From Bradyrhizobium sp. SSBR45G (GTDB taxonomy: Bacteria; Pseudomonadota; Alphaproteobacteria; Rhizobiales; Xanthobacteraceae), in the NCBI RefSeq assembly GCF_030159255.1, contig NZ_BSCT01000029.1, positions 1 to 64,000 of the forward strand: a stretch of 64,000 bases of DNA, read 5' to 3'. Positions 26,714 through 35,433 of the stretch are shown one piece after another (the first letter of the stretch is position 1; every line of letters begins with the position of its first letter). Below the pieces are notes generated by a model, which was not told where the DNA came from, did no database searches, and saw only the letters and a list, made by a program, of their open reading frames with translations. The translations under genes were made by a program, and so were the position numbers.

Positions 26714-27442
26714 ATGACCGCTCCCCTGCCCCGCGCCATGCTGATCGACATGGACGACACCATCCTGTCGGCCTATGGCCGACCCGAGATCGCCTGGAAC
26801 ATCGTCGCCACCGAATTCGCCGACGAGCTCGCGCCGCATACCTCGCAGGAGGTGGCCGCCGCGATCCTGGCCTCGGCGCGCAGCTTCTGGTCGGTCGCCG
26901 GCGCGGAATGGCGGATGAAGCTGATCCAGGCGCGGCAGGAGGTGGTGAAGGGCGGCTTCGCGGCGTTGACCGGTCACGGTCCGGCGCTGCCGAGCGAGCT
27001 CGCGATCCGCATCGCCGACCGTTTCACCCGCTATCGCGACGAGCAGATGTTCGTCTTCCCCGGCGCGCACGAGGCGATCGACGAATTCAAGGCCCGCGGC
27101 ATCAGGCTGGCGCTGGTCACCAATGGCGAGGCCGGGCAGCAGCGCGCCAAGATCGAGCGCTTCGCCCTGGCGCACCGCTTCGACCACATCCAGATCGAGG
27201 GCGAGCACGGCTTCGGCAAGCCCGAGGAGCGCGCCTATTGGCACGCGATGGAGCGGCTCGGCGTCGGCCCGGAAGATACCTGGATGATCGGCGACAATCT
27301 GGAATGGGAGATCGAGGCGCCGCAGCGGCTCGGCATCTATTCGATCTGGATCGACGTCCATGGCGACGGCCTGCCTGCCGACACGACCGTCAGGCCCGAC
27401 CGCATCATCCGCTCGCTGACCGAGCTGGTGCCCGCGCAATAG
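26714..27442 (+). CDS. HAD-superfamily hydrolase
   Basis: A 242-residue HAD hydrolase. Motif I is LIDMDDTIL at about residues 10-18 with both Asp residues. Motif II lies in LALVTNGEA and the motif IV region is MIGDNLEWEIEAPQRLG. The cap domain is of the helical C1 type. ATG 26714 gives a compact N-terminus. Substrate is not predictable; small phosphorylated metabolites are typical. It probably shares a transcript with hemF. Confidence 0.9.
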   Translation: MTAPLPRAMLIDMDDTILSAYGRPEIAWNIVATEFADELAPHTSQEVAAAILASARSFWSVAGAEWRMKLIQARQEVVKGGFAALTGHGPALPSELAIRIADRFTRYRDEQMFVFPGAHEAIDEFKARGIRLALVTNGEAGQQRAKIERFALAHRFDHIQIEGEHGFGKPEERAYWHAMERLGVGPEDTWMIGDNLEWEIEAPQRLGIYSIWIDVHGDGLPADTTVRPDRIIRSLTELVPAQ

Positions 27443-27530
27443 AACGCCGGCGGACGCGTCCTGAGGGAACGATTGCGCGTCGTTCTCGTGATCGTGCTGC
27501 GCGCGGTCTGCGACGCACCGAATGATGTTG

Positions 27531-28601
27531 CTAGCTGGCTGGCGGCCTGAGAGCGGTTGCGAACCATGCGGCCGCCAGCTCATTGCGTGCCGCGGCGTGG
27601 TTGTAGATGGTGTGCTCACCATCCGGCCAGCTCTCGACGCGCGACAGCGGATGGCGATTGCCGACGAGGAAGCTCCGCTGCTCGCCGAGAGCGACCACCG
27701 GATCGGCGCCGCCTTCCAGCACCAGCGTGGCACAGGCGAGCGGCGCACGCTCGCCGTCGAAGACGAGCGACGGCAATACGCCTGCGATGTCTGCCGCCTC
27801 ACCTGCGCCGAACAGCGCTGCGAGCTGCTCCTGCACGGTGCGGTAGGGCGGGATTTCGGGGCGTGCGGGCGAGCCGTTGATGCAGCAGGCGGCGATCCTG
27901 AGGTCGCGCACCGCGGTCAGCGCGGCGAACAGCCCGCCAAAACTGTTGCCCCAGATCCCGACCGGCCGTCCGGGCGTGACCTCAGCCACGTAGTCGACGA
28001 ACCGGCTGAACCCGGCCGTGACGTCGGCGTCGGCGAACACGCCGCCCTCGATGCGGCTGTTGCCCTGACCGGGACCGTCCACCAGCAGGCAATCGAGGCC
28101 GCGCCTGCACAGCGCTTCCGCCATCGTGCGGTAGGCGGTCGACCAGCCGCTCATGCCGCCGAACACGATCACGGCGCCCAAGGCGTCGCTGCAGGCATGA
28201 AAGTGCCAGCCGAACAGTGTGCCGCCGCGGTGAGGCACTTCGATGCCGGAGACCCGGAATTCGGACAGTGCGGCGAAGCGGCCGAAGCAGCGCGTCATCT
28301 CTCGGTAGAGCGCGCGCTTGCGCCCGCCGTCGGCGTTGAAGGCCATCTGGGCGAAGACCAGACACGCCGCGGCGGCGTGCCAGGCGTCGCGCGCGCGGAC
28401 CGGGTCGTCCTCTGCCCGGGCGCGGGCCTCCTGGTCGCGGCCCAACTCCTCCAGCACCGCGTCCCAGGGGGCGCCCGCGCGGACCTGCCGGTGGGCACGC
28501 TCGGCAAGCTCGCGGGGCACGCCGTAGTCCACCATGCGTGAGAGGGGCATGGCGCGGCAGAGGGCCTCGATCTGCTTGAACCGGTCTTCACTCGGCTGCA
28601 T
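27531..28601 (-). CDS. Alpha/beta hydrolase (C-C hydrolase / FrsA-like)
   Basis: A 356-residue alpha/beta hydrolase with an N-terminal helical extension of about 120 residues and nucleophile elbow GNSFGG near residue 219. The acid is in GGADPVV and the His near the end in GEHTIYNH. The layout resembles 2,6-dihydroxypseudooxynicotine hydrolase, a C-C bond-cleaving enzyme. Its start overlaps the end of the FAD monooxygenase gene by 14 bases, so the two form an operon, probably hydroxylation followed by ring-side-chain or ester cleavage. Substrate unknown. Confidence 0.87.
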   Translation of the reverse strand: MQPSEDRFKQIEALCRAMPLSRMVDYGVPRELAERAHRQVRAGAPWDAVLEELGRDQEARARAEDDPVRARDAWHAAAACLVFAQMAFNADGGRKRALYREMTRCFGRFAALSEFRVSGIEVPHRGGTLFGWHFHACSDALGAVIVFGGMSGWSTAYRTMAEALCRRGLDCLLVDGPGQGNSRIEGGVFADADVTAGFSRFVDYVAEVTPGRPVGIWGNSFGGLFAALTAVRDLRIAACCINGSPARPEIPPYRTVQEQLAALFGAGEAADIAGVLPSLVFDGERAPLACATLVLEGGADPVVALGEQRSFLVGNRHPLSRVESWPDGEHTIYNHAAARNELAAAWFATALRPPAS

Positions 28602-30198
28602 GCGCGCGATCTCTCATTGTTGCTCGGCCGGTCATCGTGGCCTTGCGCCAGCCGAGCTTCTGGCGGAGCTCGTCGACGAGGCGTGGCAGGTCGGCTGTAT
28701 CCGCGGCAAAGCCGAACAGGTTGGTGTCCGGGCGCGTCAGCATCGCGGCGACATGCTTTTCGGCCAGATACGCCGCATAGACGCCCTCGACGTCGATGAT
28801 CCGCTCCACGCCGGGGCCCGCATCGTCGGCCAGCGTGAACAGCCGGCAGCCGAGATCCTTCAGGAAGGCAATCCTGGACGCATCGAGCACCACGGCAGGA
28901 TTTCTCTCAGCGATCAGCGCGAAGCGATAGCCGACATGGTCGTCGAGCCTCGCCGTCGTTCCGCCGACGCGCACTTGCCCCTGCGGCGGCACCGAGCCGA
29001 CGACCTTGCCGGCCACGCCGCCACGGTCGTTCTGGATGAGACCGGCGCTGAAGGACGGAAACGGTGGCGGCGGCGGAAGCAGGTTGAAGCGGAATGCAAG
29101 GTCGCGGATGAACGCCAGAGCGCGGTTGTGGGTGTTCGATACCTTGCCGAGCATCACCGCGGTCTTCATGATGCTGGCGACATGCGGACGCCGCTCCGCT
29201 TCATAGCTGTTGAGAATGTCCGGCGTCGCGACGCCGCGCAGCACGAGGTCGAGCTTCCAGGCGATGTTGGCGGCATCGCGGATGCCGGAACACGCCCCCT
29301 GCCCCAGGGAGGGCGGCATGGTATGAGCCGCGTCGCCGCCGAGGAAGGTTTGTCCCTTGCGCCAGCTGTGGGCCATGCGACTTTCGAAGGTGTAGACAAC
29401 CTGGCGGATGACGCTGATGTCGTCCGGCCCGACGTCGTGATAGTGCTTGAGCATCTTCCAGGCGGTCTCCGGCTTCTCCATCGTCGCCGTGTCCTCGTGC
29501 TTCAGCACCGCGAATTCGAACCGCTGGCGGTTCTTGCCGATCGGCAGGAACATGTGGCCCCGCGCCGGATCGCAGTACATCTTGGTCTCATCGAAGCTTG
29601 ACGCCAGCGGCCGCTTGCGTTCGCCGTCGATGTTGAGCCAGCGCTCGTGGAAACCGCTGTCGTCGCGCGCGATGCCGAGCGCGGAGCGGACGAAGCTGCG
29701 GGCACCATCGGCACCGAAAACGTAGCGCGCGCACAGCGTCTCGGTGCGCCCGCCGGCTTTCACCGCGAGCTCGACCGATCCGCCCGCGCTCGTCAGTCCG
29801 GTGAGCTCGGTGCCCTGGTGGACGCTGACGTTCGGCAGCGTCCGCACCCGGCGGTCGATGGCCGCCTCGATGTCGGGCTGGTGGATCGAGATGTGTGCCG
29901 GGAAGCCCATCGGAATGGTCGGAATCGCACCGGCGTCGATGAGGCGCTGGCCCTTCGCATTGTAGAAGATGAAGGATTTGATCGGCGACGATTCGCGCAG
30001 CGCCTCGCCGATGTCGCAGGCGAAGCTGAGGAGCCGTGCCGTCTCCCCGTCGATGTGGGTCAGCCGCGGCAGGCCGTACAGCGTCGGCCAGCGCTCGATG
30101 ACCACGACGCGGTGGCCGAGCTGGCCCAGAAGCGAGGCGGCGGTCAGGCCGGTCGGTCCATAGCCGACGACGGCAACGTCGAAATCTGTCTGCACCAC
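28588..30198 (-). CDS. FAD-dependent aromatic monooxygenase (MhpA-like)
   Basis: A 536-residue class A flavin hydroxylase. The FAD site [19 protein letters not shown] is near the N-terminus, the DG motif [11 protein letters not shown] near residue 165, and the second FAD motif [18 protein letters not shown] near 290. The C-terminal thioredoxin-like domain is as in 3-(3-hydroxyphenyl)propionate hydroxylase. GTG 30198 is chosen because GGGAGG sits 7 bases upstream. The gene lies downstream of a nod-box-like sequence and divergent from a NodD-like regulator, suggesting induction by a plant-type phenolic. Confidence 0.9.
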   Translation of the reverse strand: MVQTDFDVAVVGYGPTGLTAASLLGQLGHRVVVIERWPTLYGLPRLTHIDGETARLLSFACDIGEALRESSPIKSFIFYNAKGQRLIDAGAIPTIPMGFPAHISIHQPDIEAAIDRRVRTLPNVSVHQGTELTGLTSAGGSVELAVKAGGRTETLCARYVFGADGARSFVRSALGIARDDSGFHERWLNIDGERKRPLASSFDETKMYCDPARGHMFLPIGKNRQRFEFAVLKHEDTATMEKPETAWKMLKHYHDVGPDDISVIRQVVYTFESRMAHSWRKGQTFLGGDAAHTMPPSLGQGACSGIRDAANIAWKLDLVLRGVATPDILNSYEAERRPHVASIMKTAVMLGKVSNTHNRALAFIRDLAFRFNLLPPPPPFPSFSAGLIQNDRGGVAGKVVGSVPPQGQVRVGGTTARLDDHVGYRFALIAERNPAVVLDASRIAFLKDLGCRLFTLADDAGPGVERIIDVEGVYAAYLAEKHVAAMLTRPDTNLFGFAADTADLPRLVDELRQKLGWRKATMTGRATMRDRAHAAE

Positions 30199-30244
30199 GA
30201 AAGGTCCTCCCCTGATTTTGGGGACGACCTTGTGGGATCGGCTG

Positions 30245-30293
30245 GCATTAGTAAAATCGATTGTTTCTATGGGAAGTATCCACGTTTCGGATG
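30245..30293 (-). promoter_or_regulatory. nod-box-like operator/promoter for the monooxygenase-hydrolase operon
   Basis: Read on the minus strand, CATCCGAAACGTGGAT is followed by a short spacer and AAACAATCGATTTTAC then TAATG. This matches the nod-box layout: an ATC-N9-GAT half (30278-30292), then the AAACAATC-x-ATTTTACCAAT core with one change. It faces the FAD monooxygenase gene and its distal end reaches the start region of the LysR gene on the other strand. Confidence 0.8.
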
Positions 30294-30303
30294 GATGGAC
30301 CGC

Positions 30304-31227
30304 ATGCGCTTCAACGGCCTCGACCTGAACCTGCTCGTCGCGCTCGACGCGCTGCTGACCGAGCGCAATCTCACGGCGGCGGCTCGCAACATCAATCTCA
30401 GTCAGCCGGCGATGAGCGCTGCGGTGGGACGGTTGCGAACCTATTTCAAGGACGACCTGTTCGTCATGCGTGGGCGGGAGCTGGTGCCGACGCCGCTTGC
30501 GGAATTGCTCGCCGCGCCGACGCGCGAGGCGCTGCTGCACATCCAGCTGACGATCGCGAGCCGGGAGGCGTTCGACCCCGCGAAGTCCGACCGGCGCTTC
30601 CGCGTCGTCGTATCCGACTTCATGACCATCGTGTTCTTCCGCAGGATCATCGAGCGGGCCGCGCGGGAAGCGCCTGGCGTCAGCTTCGACCTGCTGCCGT
30701 TCGACGATCAGCCGGACGAGCCGCTGCAACGGGGTGAGATCGATTTCCTGATCTTCCCCGAAGTGTTCATGCCGCCGGGCCACCCGAAGACGAAATTGTT
30801 CGACGAGACCATGGTCTGCGTCGGCTGCCGCTCGAACCGGCAGCTGAGGGGCAAGCTGACGTTCGAGACATACATGTCGATGGGACATGTGATGGCCCAG
30901 TTCGGCAAGACACGAAAGCCATCGATCGACGAATGGCTGCTGCTGGAGCACGGCATCAAGCGGCGAGTTGAAGTGTCGGTCCAGAGCTTCGCCATGATCC
31001 CGCAGCTCCTGCTGGAGACCGAGCGTATCGCGACGATGCACCGGCGTCTGGCGCTGTACTTCGCAAAGACGATGCCGCTGCAGATCGTCAAGCTGCCGGT
31101 GCAGCTTCCTGCCTTCACTGAGGCGATCCAGTGGCCGGCCCTACACAACAGCGATCCGGCCAGCGCCTGGCTGCGGGGTATGGTGTTAGCCGAGGCCAAG
31201 CGCATGCGAGCTTCGCACGTCACCTAG
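30304..31227 (+). CDS. NodD-like LysR-family transcriptional regulator
   Basis: A 307-residue LysR regulator of the NodD/NahR group. The N-terminus [19 protein letters not shown], then [17 protein letters not shown] and [11 protein letters not shown], follow NodD closely through the helix-turn-helix. The effector domain is full length. Start ATG 30304 mirrors NodD; ATG 30295 is an alternative. The nod-box-like site lies directly upstream, so the protein probably controls the divergent operon and perhaps itself. No nodABC genes are in the window, so it is not called nodD. Confidence 0.9.
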   Translation: MRFNGLDLNLLVALDALLTERNLTAAARNINLSQPAMSAAVGRLRTYFKDDLFVMRGRELVPTPLAELLAAPTREALLHIQLTIASREAFDPAKSDRRFRVVVSDFMTIVFFRRIIERAAREAPGVSFDLLPFDDQPDEPLQRGEIDFLIFPEVFMPPGHPKTKLFDETMVCVGCRSNRQLRGKLTFETYMSMGHVMAQFGKTRKPSIDEWLLLEHGIKRRVEVSVQSFAMIPQLLLETERIATMHRRLALYFAKTMPLQIVKLPVQLPAFTEAIQWPALHNSDPASAWLRGMVLAEAKRMRASHVT

Positions 31228-31289
31228 AGGACTCTCGTGGACGCCGGCGCGCTTTGCCAAAGTTCAGGAGCCTTGTGCTGATGGACCTC

Positions 31290-31308
31290 CGCCGGCGAAA
31301 AGCCGGCG
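31290..31308. terminator. Hairpin between convergent LysR genes
   Basis: A perfect 7-bp stem (CGCCGGC / GCCGGCG) with GAAAA loop lies in the 155-base gap between two convergent genes. There is no T run, so termination would be weak or Rho-dependent. Confidence 0.4.
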
Positions 31309-31382
31309 ACTATCACCGGGAGCTGCGGCACAGCCGCTGGCAGCGAAGCCGCAGCGCGCTCACGGATCTTGCAACACCGACA

Positions 31383-32297
31383 TCACCGCGTTCGCTCAGG
31401 ACCTCGCGCGGCCGCACGCTTGTGCGCGTCCATGAGCATGGTTACGAAGGCCGTCACCTTCGGCGCGCGAAAGCGCGCCGACGGAAAGACGGCGTGGATG
31501 CCGCCGGATGGCAGCGTCCAGGACGGCAGGACGGGAACGAGACGGCCGGCCGCGAGATCGTCCCTGATCAGGAAATCGGGCAGCACGGCAAGGCCGCCGC
31601 CGGCCAGGGTCGCAGCGAGCACCGCAGGCGTCGTGTTGATGGTCAGCGTCCGGCTCATCTCGACGCTTTCCCGCTCGGTCTCGCTTTTCGCGAACTGCCA
31701 TGCCAGCGGCTCCTTGAGCGCCGCGTTGGCAATGAACGGCAGCGAAGCGAGGTCGCGCGGATGCGTGACGCGCTTGACCACGTTCGGCGCGGCGACCAGC
31801 AGCTGACGAAAGCTGCCGATGCGCCGGGTCTGCAGGGTGGAGTCGTCGAGCCACCCGACCCGGATCGAGACATCGATCTGGCTCGCGACGAGGTCGACCT
31901 TGCTGTCGGCGAGGATCAGCTCGACCCGGCACGCCGGATAGGTCCGCGAGAACGCCGTGACGATCGGGGCGAGCGTGCAGGTGCCGTAGTCGTTCGGCGC
32001 GGCGATCCGCAGCAGGCCCATCGGCGCGGCGTTGCTCTGCGCCAGCTCCGCCATCGCGCTCTCGGCCTCGCGCAGGATCGCGGCGCATCGGGCATGGAGG
32101 AGACGGCCGGCCTCCGTCGGCTCGACCCGGCGCGTGGTCCGCACCAGCAGGTCGGTCTTCAGCTCGCGCTCGAGCTGAGCGACCTGCTGGCTGACCACCG
32201 CCTTGGTGATCCCGAGCCGATCGGCCGCGCGGGTGAAGGAGGCGGCGTCGACCACGGCCGAGAAGTAGACGAGGCGATTGAGATTGATCGGCTCCAC
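31383..32297 (-). CDS. LysR-family transcriptional regulator
   Basis: A 304-residue LysR regulator starting MEPINLNRLVYFSAVVDAAS, with a standard winged helix (AADRLGITKAVVSQQVAQLE) and full effector domain. GTG 32297 is chosen; the frame upstream lacks family similarity. It is divergent from the DsbA-like gene at 32393. The 95-base gap contains CTGT-N9-ACAG (32322-32338), a candidate LysR-type site, so that gene and perhaps the MBL-fold gene are probable targets. Confidence 0.92.
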   Translation of the reverse strand: MEPINLNRLVYFSAVVDAASFTRAADRLGITKAVVSQQVAQLERELKTDLLVRTTRRVEPTEAGRLLHARCAAILREAESAMAELAQSNAAPMGLLRIAAPNDYGTCTLAPIVTAFSRTYPACRVELILADSKVDLVASQIDVSIRVGWLDDSTLQTRRIGSFRQLLVAAPNVVKRVTHPRDLASLPFIANAALKEPLAWQFAKSETERESVEMSRTLTINTTPAVLAATLAGGGLAVLPDFLIRDDLAAGRLVPVLPSWTLPSGGIHAVFPSARFRAPKVTAFVTMLMDAHKRAAARGPERTR

Positions 32298-32392
32298 GCC
32301 GTGGTCCTCCCGGTCTATTGTCTGTCTATAGCATACAGTCTGTCCCATTATGCTCCCTTTTTGAACAAAAGAGAACGCGCTATGTCAGCGTC

Positions 32393-33061
32393 ATGCCGAT
32401 CCAAGATGTGCTTCAAGACAGGGTTCTGGAGATGCGACTGACCTATCTGTTCGATCCGCTGTGCGGATGGTGCTACGGCGCGGGCCCGGCGATCGAGACG
32501 CTCGCCGCCCGCGACGGCATCGCGCTCGAGCTCTTGCCCACCGGCCTGTTTGCTGGTCGCGGCGCCGGCAGGATGGATGCGCAATTTGCCGAATATGCCT
32601 GGAGCAACGATCAGCGCATCGCCAAGCTGACCGGTCAGCGTTTCACCGACGACTACCGCAAACGCATTCTCGGAGCGGGCGGCGCGTTCGACTCGACGGC
32701 GGCGTCGCTCGGCCTGACGGCGGTCCACCTCACCGATCCCGGCCGGGAGCTCACGGCGCTGAAGGAGCTTCAGCTTGCGCGCTACGTGCACGGGCAGGAC
32801 ATCGTGAGCACCGCCGGCGTCAGCGAGATCCTTCGATCGCTGGGCCTTGCGGACGCCGCCGAGCGCATGCTGGCGCGCGATCAAGCGCTCGTCGAAGCCG
32901 ATGGCCGCCGCATCCAGACGGCGCAGACCTCGATGCGGCGCCACGGCTTGTCCGGCGTCCCGGCCTTGCTGGCCGGTGACGGCACCGCTCAGAGGCCCCT
33001 GCCCGGCAACGTCCTGTACGAACCGCTCGACGGTCTGCTCGCGCAGCTCGGAGCAGCCTAG
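32393..33061 (+). CDS. DsbA-family protein (COG3531-like thiol-disulfide isomerase)
   Basis: A 222-residue cytoplasmic thioredoxin-fold protein with no signal peptide. The active site is CGWC in LFDPLCGWCYGAGPA, and the cis-Pro region is GVPALLAG near the C-terminus. The second Met in frame (32432, MRLTYLFDPL) is an equally plausible start and gives the usual family N-terminus. It diverges from a LysR gene and is followed after about 105 bases by an MBL-fold gene, a likely regulon. Substrate unknown. Confidence 0.88.
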   Translation: MPIQDVLQDRVLEMRLTYLFDPLCGWCYGAGPAIETLAARDGIALELLPTGLFAGRGAGRMDAQFAEYAWSNDQRIAKLTGQRFTDDYRKRILGAGGAFDSTAASLGLTAVHLTDPGRELTALKELQLARYVHGQDIVSTAGVSEILRSLGLADAAERMLARDQALVEADGRRIQTAQTSMRRHGLSGVPALLAGDGTAQRPLPGNVLYEPLDGLLAQLGAA

Positions 33062-33166
33062 CCAACCAGCCTGGCCACGCCTGGCACACCTCACCCGGCC
33101 GTCGCGCATGGCCGGAGCGCGGCCGGCTGCCCAGCCCCATCGTTTCATCACGCCCAGGAGATTGAC

Positions 33167-34066
33167 ATGCCGACACGGAGACAAATCATGACGACAGCAA
33201 TTACAGGAACCGCCGCAGCCATTCTCGGCTCGTCCGTGACCGGCCGTGCCGCCGAGAGCAAGCTGAGCTGGACGCATTTTCCAGCCGGCCCCAACGGCTT
33301 CTTCCGCGCCCCCGTGCTGCTGTCGGGCCCGACCGAAGCGCTGCTGATCGATGGCGGCTTCACCTATCCGGATGGCCGCGCGGTGGCGGCGGCGATCAAG
33401 GCGAGCGGCAAGACGCTGACGGCGATCTATATCAGCCAGTCGGACCCTGACTACTACTTCAGCCTCAAGCCGATCCGCGAGGCGTTCCCCGGCGTGAAGG
33501 TGATTGCCGCATCGGCAACCGTCGAGGCGATCAAGGGCAATGTCGAGAAGAAGCTCGCCGTCTGGGGACCGCAGCTGAAGGAGAACGGCCCGCAGACGAT
33601 GGCCGATATCGTGCTGCCCGAGGCTTTCGACGGTGCGACCTTGTCCGTCGACGGCGAGACGGTCGAGATCGTCAATGCGGAAGGGCTCGCCAACCGCCGC
33701 TATCTCTTTGTGCCCTCGCTCAAGGCCGTGTTCGGCGGCGTCATGATCTTCTCGGGCGTGCATGTCTGGACCGCCGACACCCAGAGCAAGGAGCAGCGCG
33801 TCGCCTGGGTCGAGACGCTCGATAAGATCGCCGCACGCGCTCCGGCCGTGGTGGTTGCCGGCCATGCCGTCGCGGACGCCGCCACCGACCTGTCCGGCGT
33901 TCGGCACACCAAGGCCTATCTCGTCGCGTTCGAGGAGGAGCTCGCCAAGGCCAAGGACGCCGCGGCGCTCAAGGCCGCGATGGAGGCGAAATTCCCCGGC
34001 CTCGGCATGGGCGTGGCGCTCGACATCGGCGCCAAGGTGGCCAAGGGCGAGATGAAGTGGGGCTGA
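33167..34066 (+). CDS. MBL-fold-like exported protein with altered metal site
   Basis: A 299-residue protein with a Tat-type signal (PTRRQIMTTAITGTAAAIL ending GRAAES). The body resembles metallo-beta-lactamase-fold hydrolases (LLIDGGFTYPDGRAVAAAI, then a YLFVPSLKAVFGGVM strand). At the place of the metal motif T-H-x-H-x-D-H it reads YISQSDPDYYFSL, so the usual histidines are missing, although Asp residues remain. Catalysis by the normal dinuclear centre is unlikely. Downstream of a DsbA-like gene. Confidence 0.8.
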   Translation: MPTRRQIMTTAITGTAAAILGSSVTGRAAESKLSWTHFPAGPNGFFRAPVLLSGPTEALLIDGGFTYPDGRAVAAAIKASGKTLTAIYISQSDPDYYFSLKPIREAFPGVKVIAASATVEAIKGNVEKKLAVWGPQLKENGPQTMADIVLPEAFDGATLSVDGETVEIVNAEGLANRRYLFVPSLKAVFGGVMIFSGVHVWTADTQSKEQRVAWVETLDKIAARAPAVVVAGHAVADAATDLSGVRHTKAYLVAFEEELAKAKDAAALKAAMEAKFPGLGMGVALDIGAKVAKGEMKWG

Positions 34067-34100
34067 TGCAGCCTGCGGCCGCATCACGCTGATCCGTGCA

Positions 34101-34130
34101 GAAGCGCCGGCCGGTGAGGACCGGCGCTTC
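34101..34130. terminator. Hairpin after the MBL-fold gene
   Basis: Perfect 10-bp arms GAAGCGCCGG and CCGGCGCTTC with a 10-base loop, 35 bases past the stop codon. No U-run follows; probably a transcript end or stabilising hairpin. Confidence 0.5.
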
Positions 34131-34353
34131 GGCGTGTGATCGATCGCGACCGCGAAGATCGTCAAGGACGGCGCTCACGGCCGTGCCCCAGATCGACCCG
34201 ACACGTTCAACGCGGATCTGTTCGCCTGCATTCGCGGCTGAGTTCGACAGTCCGGACCAGCTGCCGGGCGATGCGAAGCGAAGCTCTCATGGATCACACC
34301 CCGAGATTGTGATATCCGTCAGCCACGCTCAGGCGAGCGAAGGCTCCCGGATC

Positions 34354-35409
34354 ATGTCACACCAGAGCGCCGCCGGCGCGCCAGCCGCCGCAACGACTGA
34401 CCCGCCGGCTGCCGGTCAAGAGACGAATGCTCAAAGTGCGACGTCGACCCAGGGGTTTTGGGACCGCTTCCTGGACTGGAATCAGAAGCTGTCGGTCGTC
34501 AAGAACCTGACCTTCATCACCATCGCCACCGGCTTTCTCGGCGGCTACTTCCAATACCTCAGCGCCTATGACGCCAAGGTCAGCGCGCTTGCCGAAGCCG
34601 ACATGAAGGCTGCGACCGAGACCTTCGTCGCGATCTCCAACGCCTATGCCGAGGCGCAGATGCTGCAGGAGCTGATCTTCTACAATTTCGCCGCAGCCAT
34701 CGAGACCAATGTCGATCCCGGCGACAAGGCGCTGACGACCAAGGCAGGCGCCGAGAATTTCACGCCCTACACCAAGGCGCGGATGGCGCTGCGCCAGAAC
34801 AGCAGCATCTACGCGCACAAGGCGGAGATCTACATCGACTGGGCGAGCGACCTCGGCCGCGATCCGGACGCAGCGCGGGTGCTGGACCAGGACCCGCTCA
34901 ACGAGGCGCTGCTCGGCGCCTATGATTTCGACTGCGATGCGGAGGCCAACATGCCACGGCTCGGCATCACCGGCACGGCGTCCGCAGACGAGGCGGACCC
35001 CTGCAGGGCCGATGCACCACCGCCGCGACCGGCCCAGCGCGTCAATCTCTGCGCCAGGCGCGGCACGGGACAACGGCCGGTCACGATCGACTGGCAGAGC
35101 GCCAAGCATCACCTTCTCACGCTGCATTTCTGCTTCGAGCAATCGCACCGGCAGATCGCGGCGGCGCGCGTCTGGGCGTCCAGCAATGTGGTCGGTGAAG
35201 AGCGAGTGAAGGCGTTTCGCGACAATGAGGCGCGCTATCGCGTGGCGCTCGACAAGCAGGTGATCAGATTGAACGCTTTCATGAGCCTCACCATGGCGCG
35301 CCTGGAACGCATTCGGGGCAAGTATCGCCCGTCAGGCTTCGTCTGCCACCTGCCACTGGTGCGCGATGCCGTCGCTCTGGTGAGCCAGGAGTGCACGCCG
35401 GTCCGATGA
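34354..35409 (+). CDS. Hypothetical protein with one membrane segment
   Basis: A 351-residue protein of unknown function. After about 45 low-complexity Ala/Pro/Thr residues comes FWDRFLDWNQKLSVVKNL and a hydrophobic helix (LTFITIATGFLGGYFQYLSAY, about 55-75), then a mostly helical domain with four or more cysteines (DFDCDAE, DPCRAD, NLCARR, FVCHLP), suggesting an exported, disulfide-containing part. ATG 34354 is chosen; the frame is open upstream to 34096 but that part is Arg/Ser-rich and unlike protein. No neighbours share its strand closely. Confidence 0.7.
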   Translation: MSHQSAAGAPAAATTDPPAAGQETNAQSATSTQGFWDRFLDWNQKLSVVKNLTFITIATGFLGGYFQYLSAYDAKVSALAEADMKAATETFVAISNAYAEAQMLQELIFYNFAAAIETNVDPGDKALTTKAGAENFTPYTKARMALRQNSSIYAHKAEIYIDWASDLGRDPDAARVLDQDPLNEALLGAYDFDCDAEANMPRLGITGTASADEADPCRADAPPPRPAQRVNLCARRGTGQRPVTIDWQSAKHHLLTLHFCFEQSHRQIAAARVWASSNVVGEERVKAFRDNEARYRVALDKQVIRLNAFMSLTMARLERIRGKYRPSGFVCHLPLVRDAVALVSQECTPVR

Positions 35410-35433
35410 TGCGGTCCCGAACGCGCGATCGGA

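Noticed and set aside
30304-31227. Naming the regulator nodD
   Set aside because: The DNA-binding region is NodD-like, but no nod genes are present and the target appears catabolic; NodD and related NahR-type regulators cannot be separated without a phylogeny.
32374-32441. Possible short leader peptide starting ATGTCAGCGTCATGC ahead of the DsbA-like gene
   Set aside because: Overlaps the probable start of the DsbA-like gene in another frame, no attenuator hairpin, no amino-acid bias.
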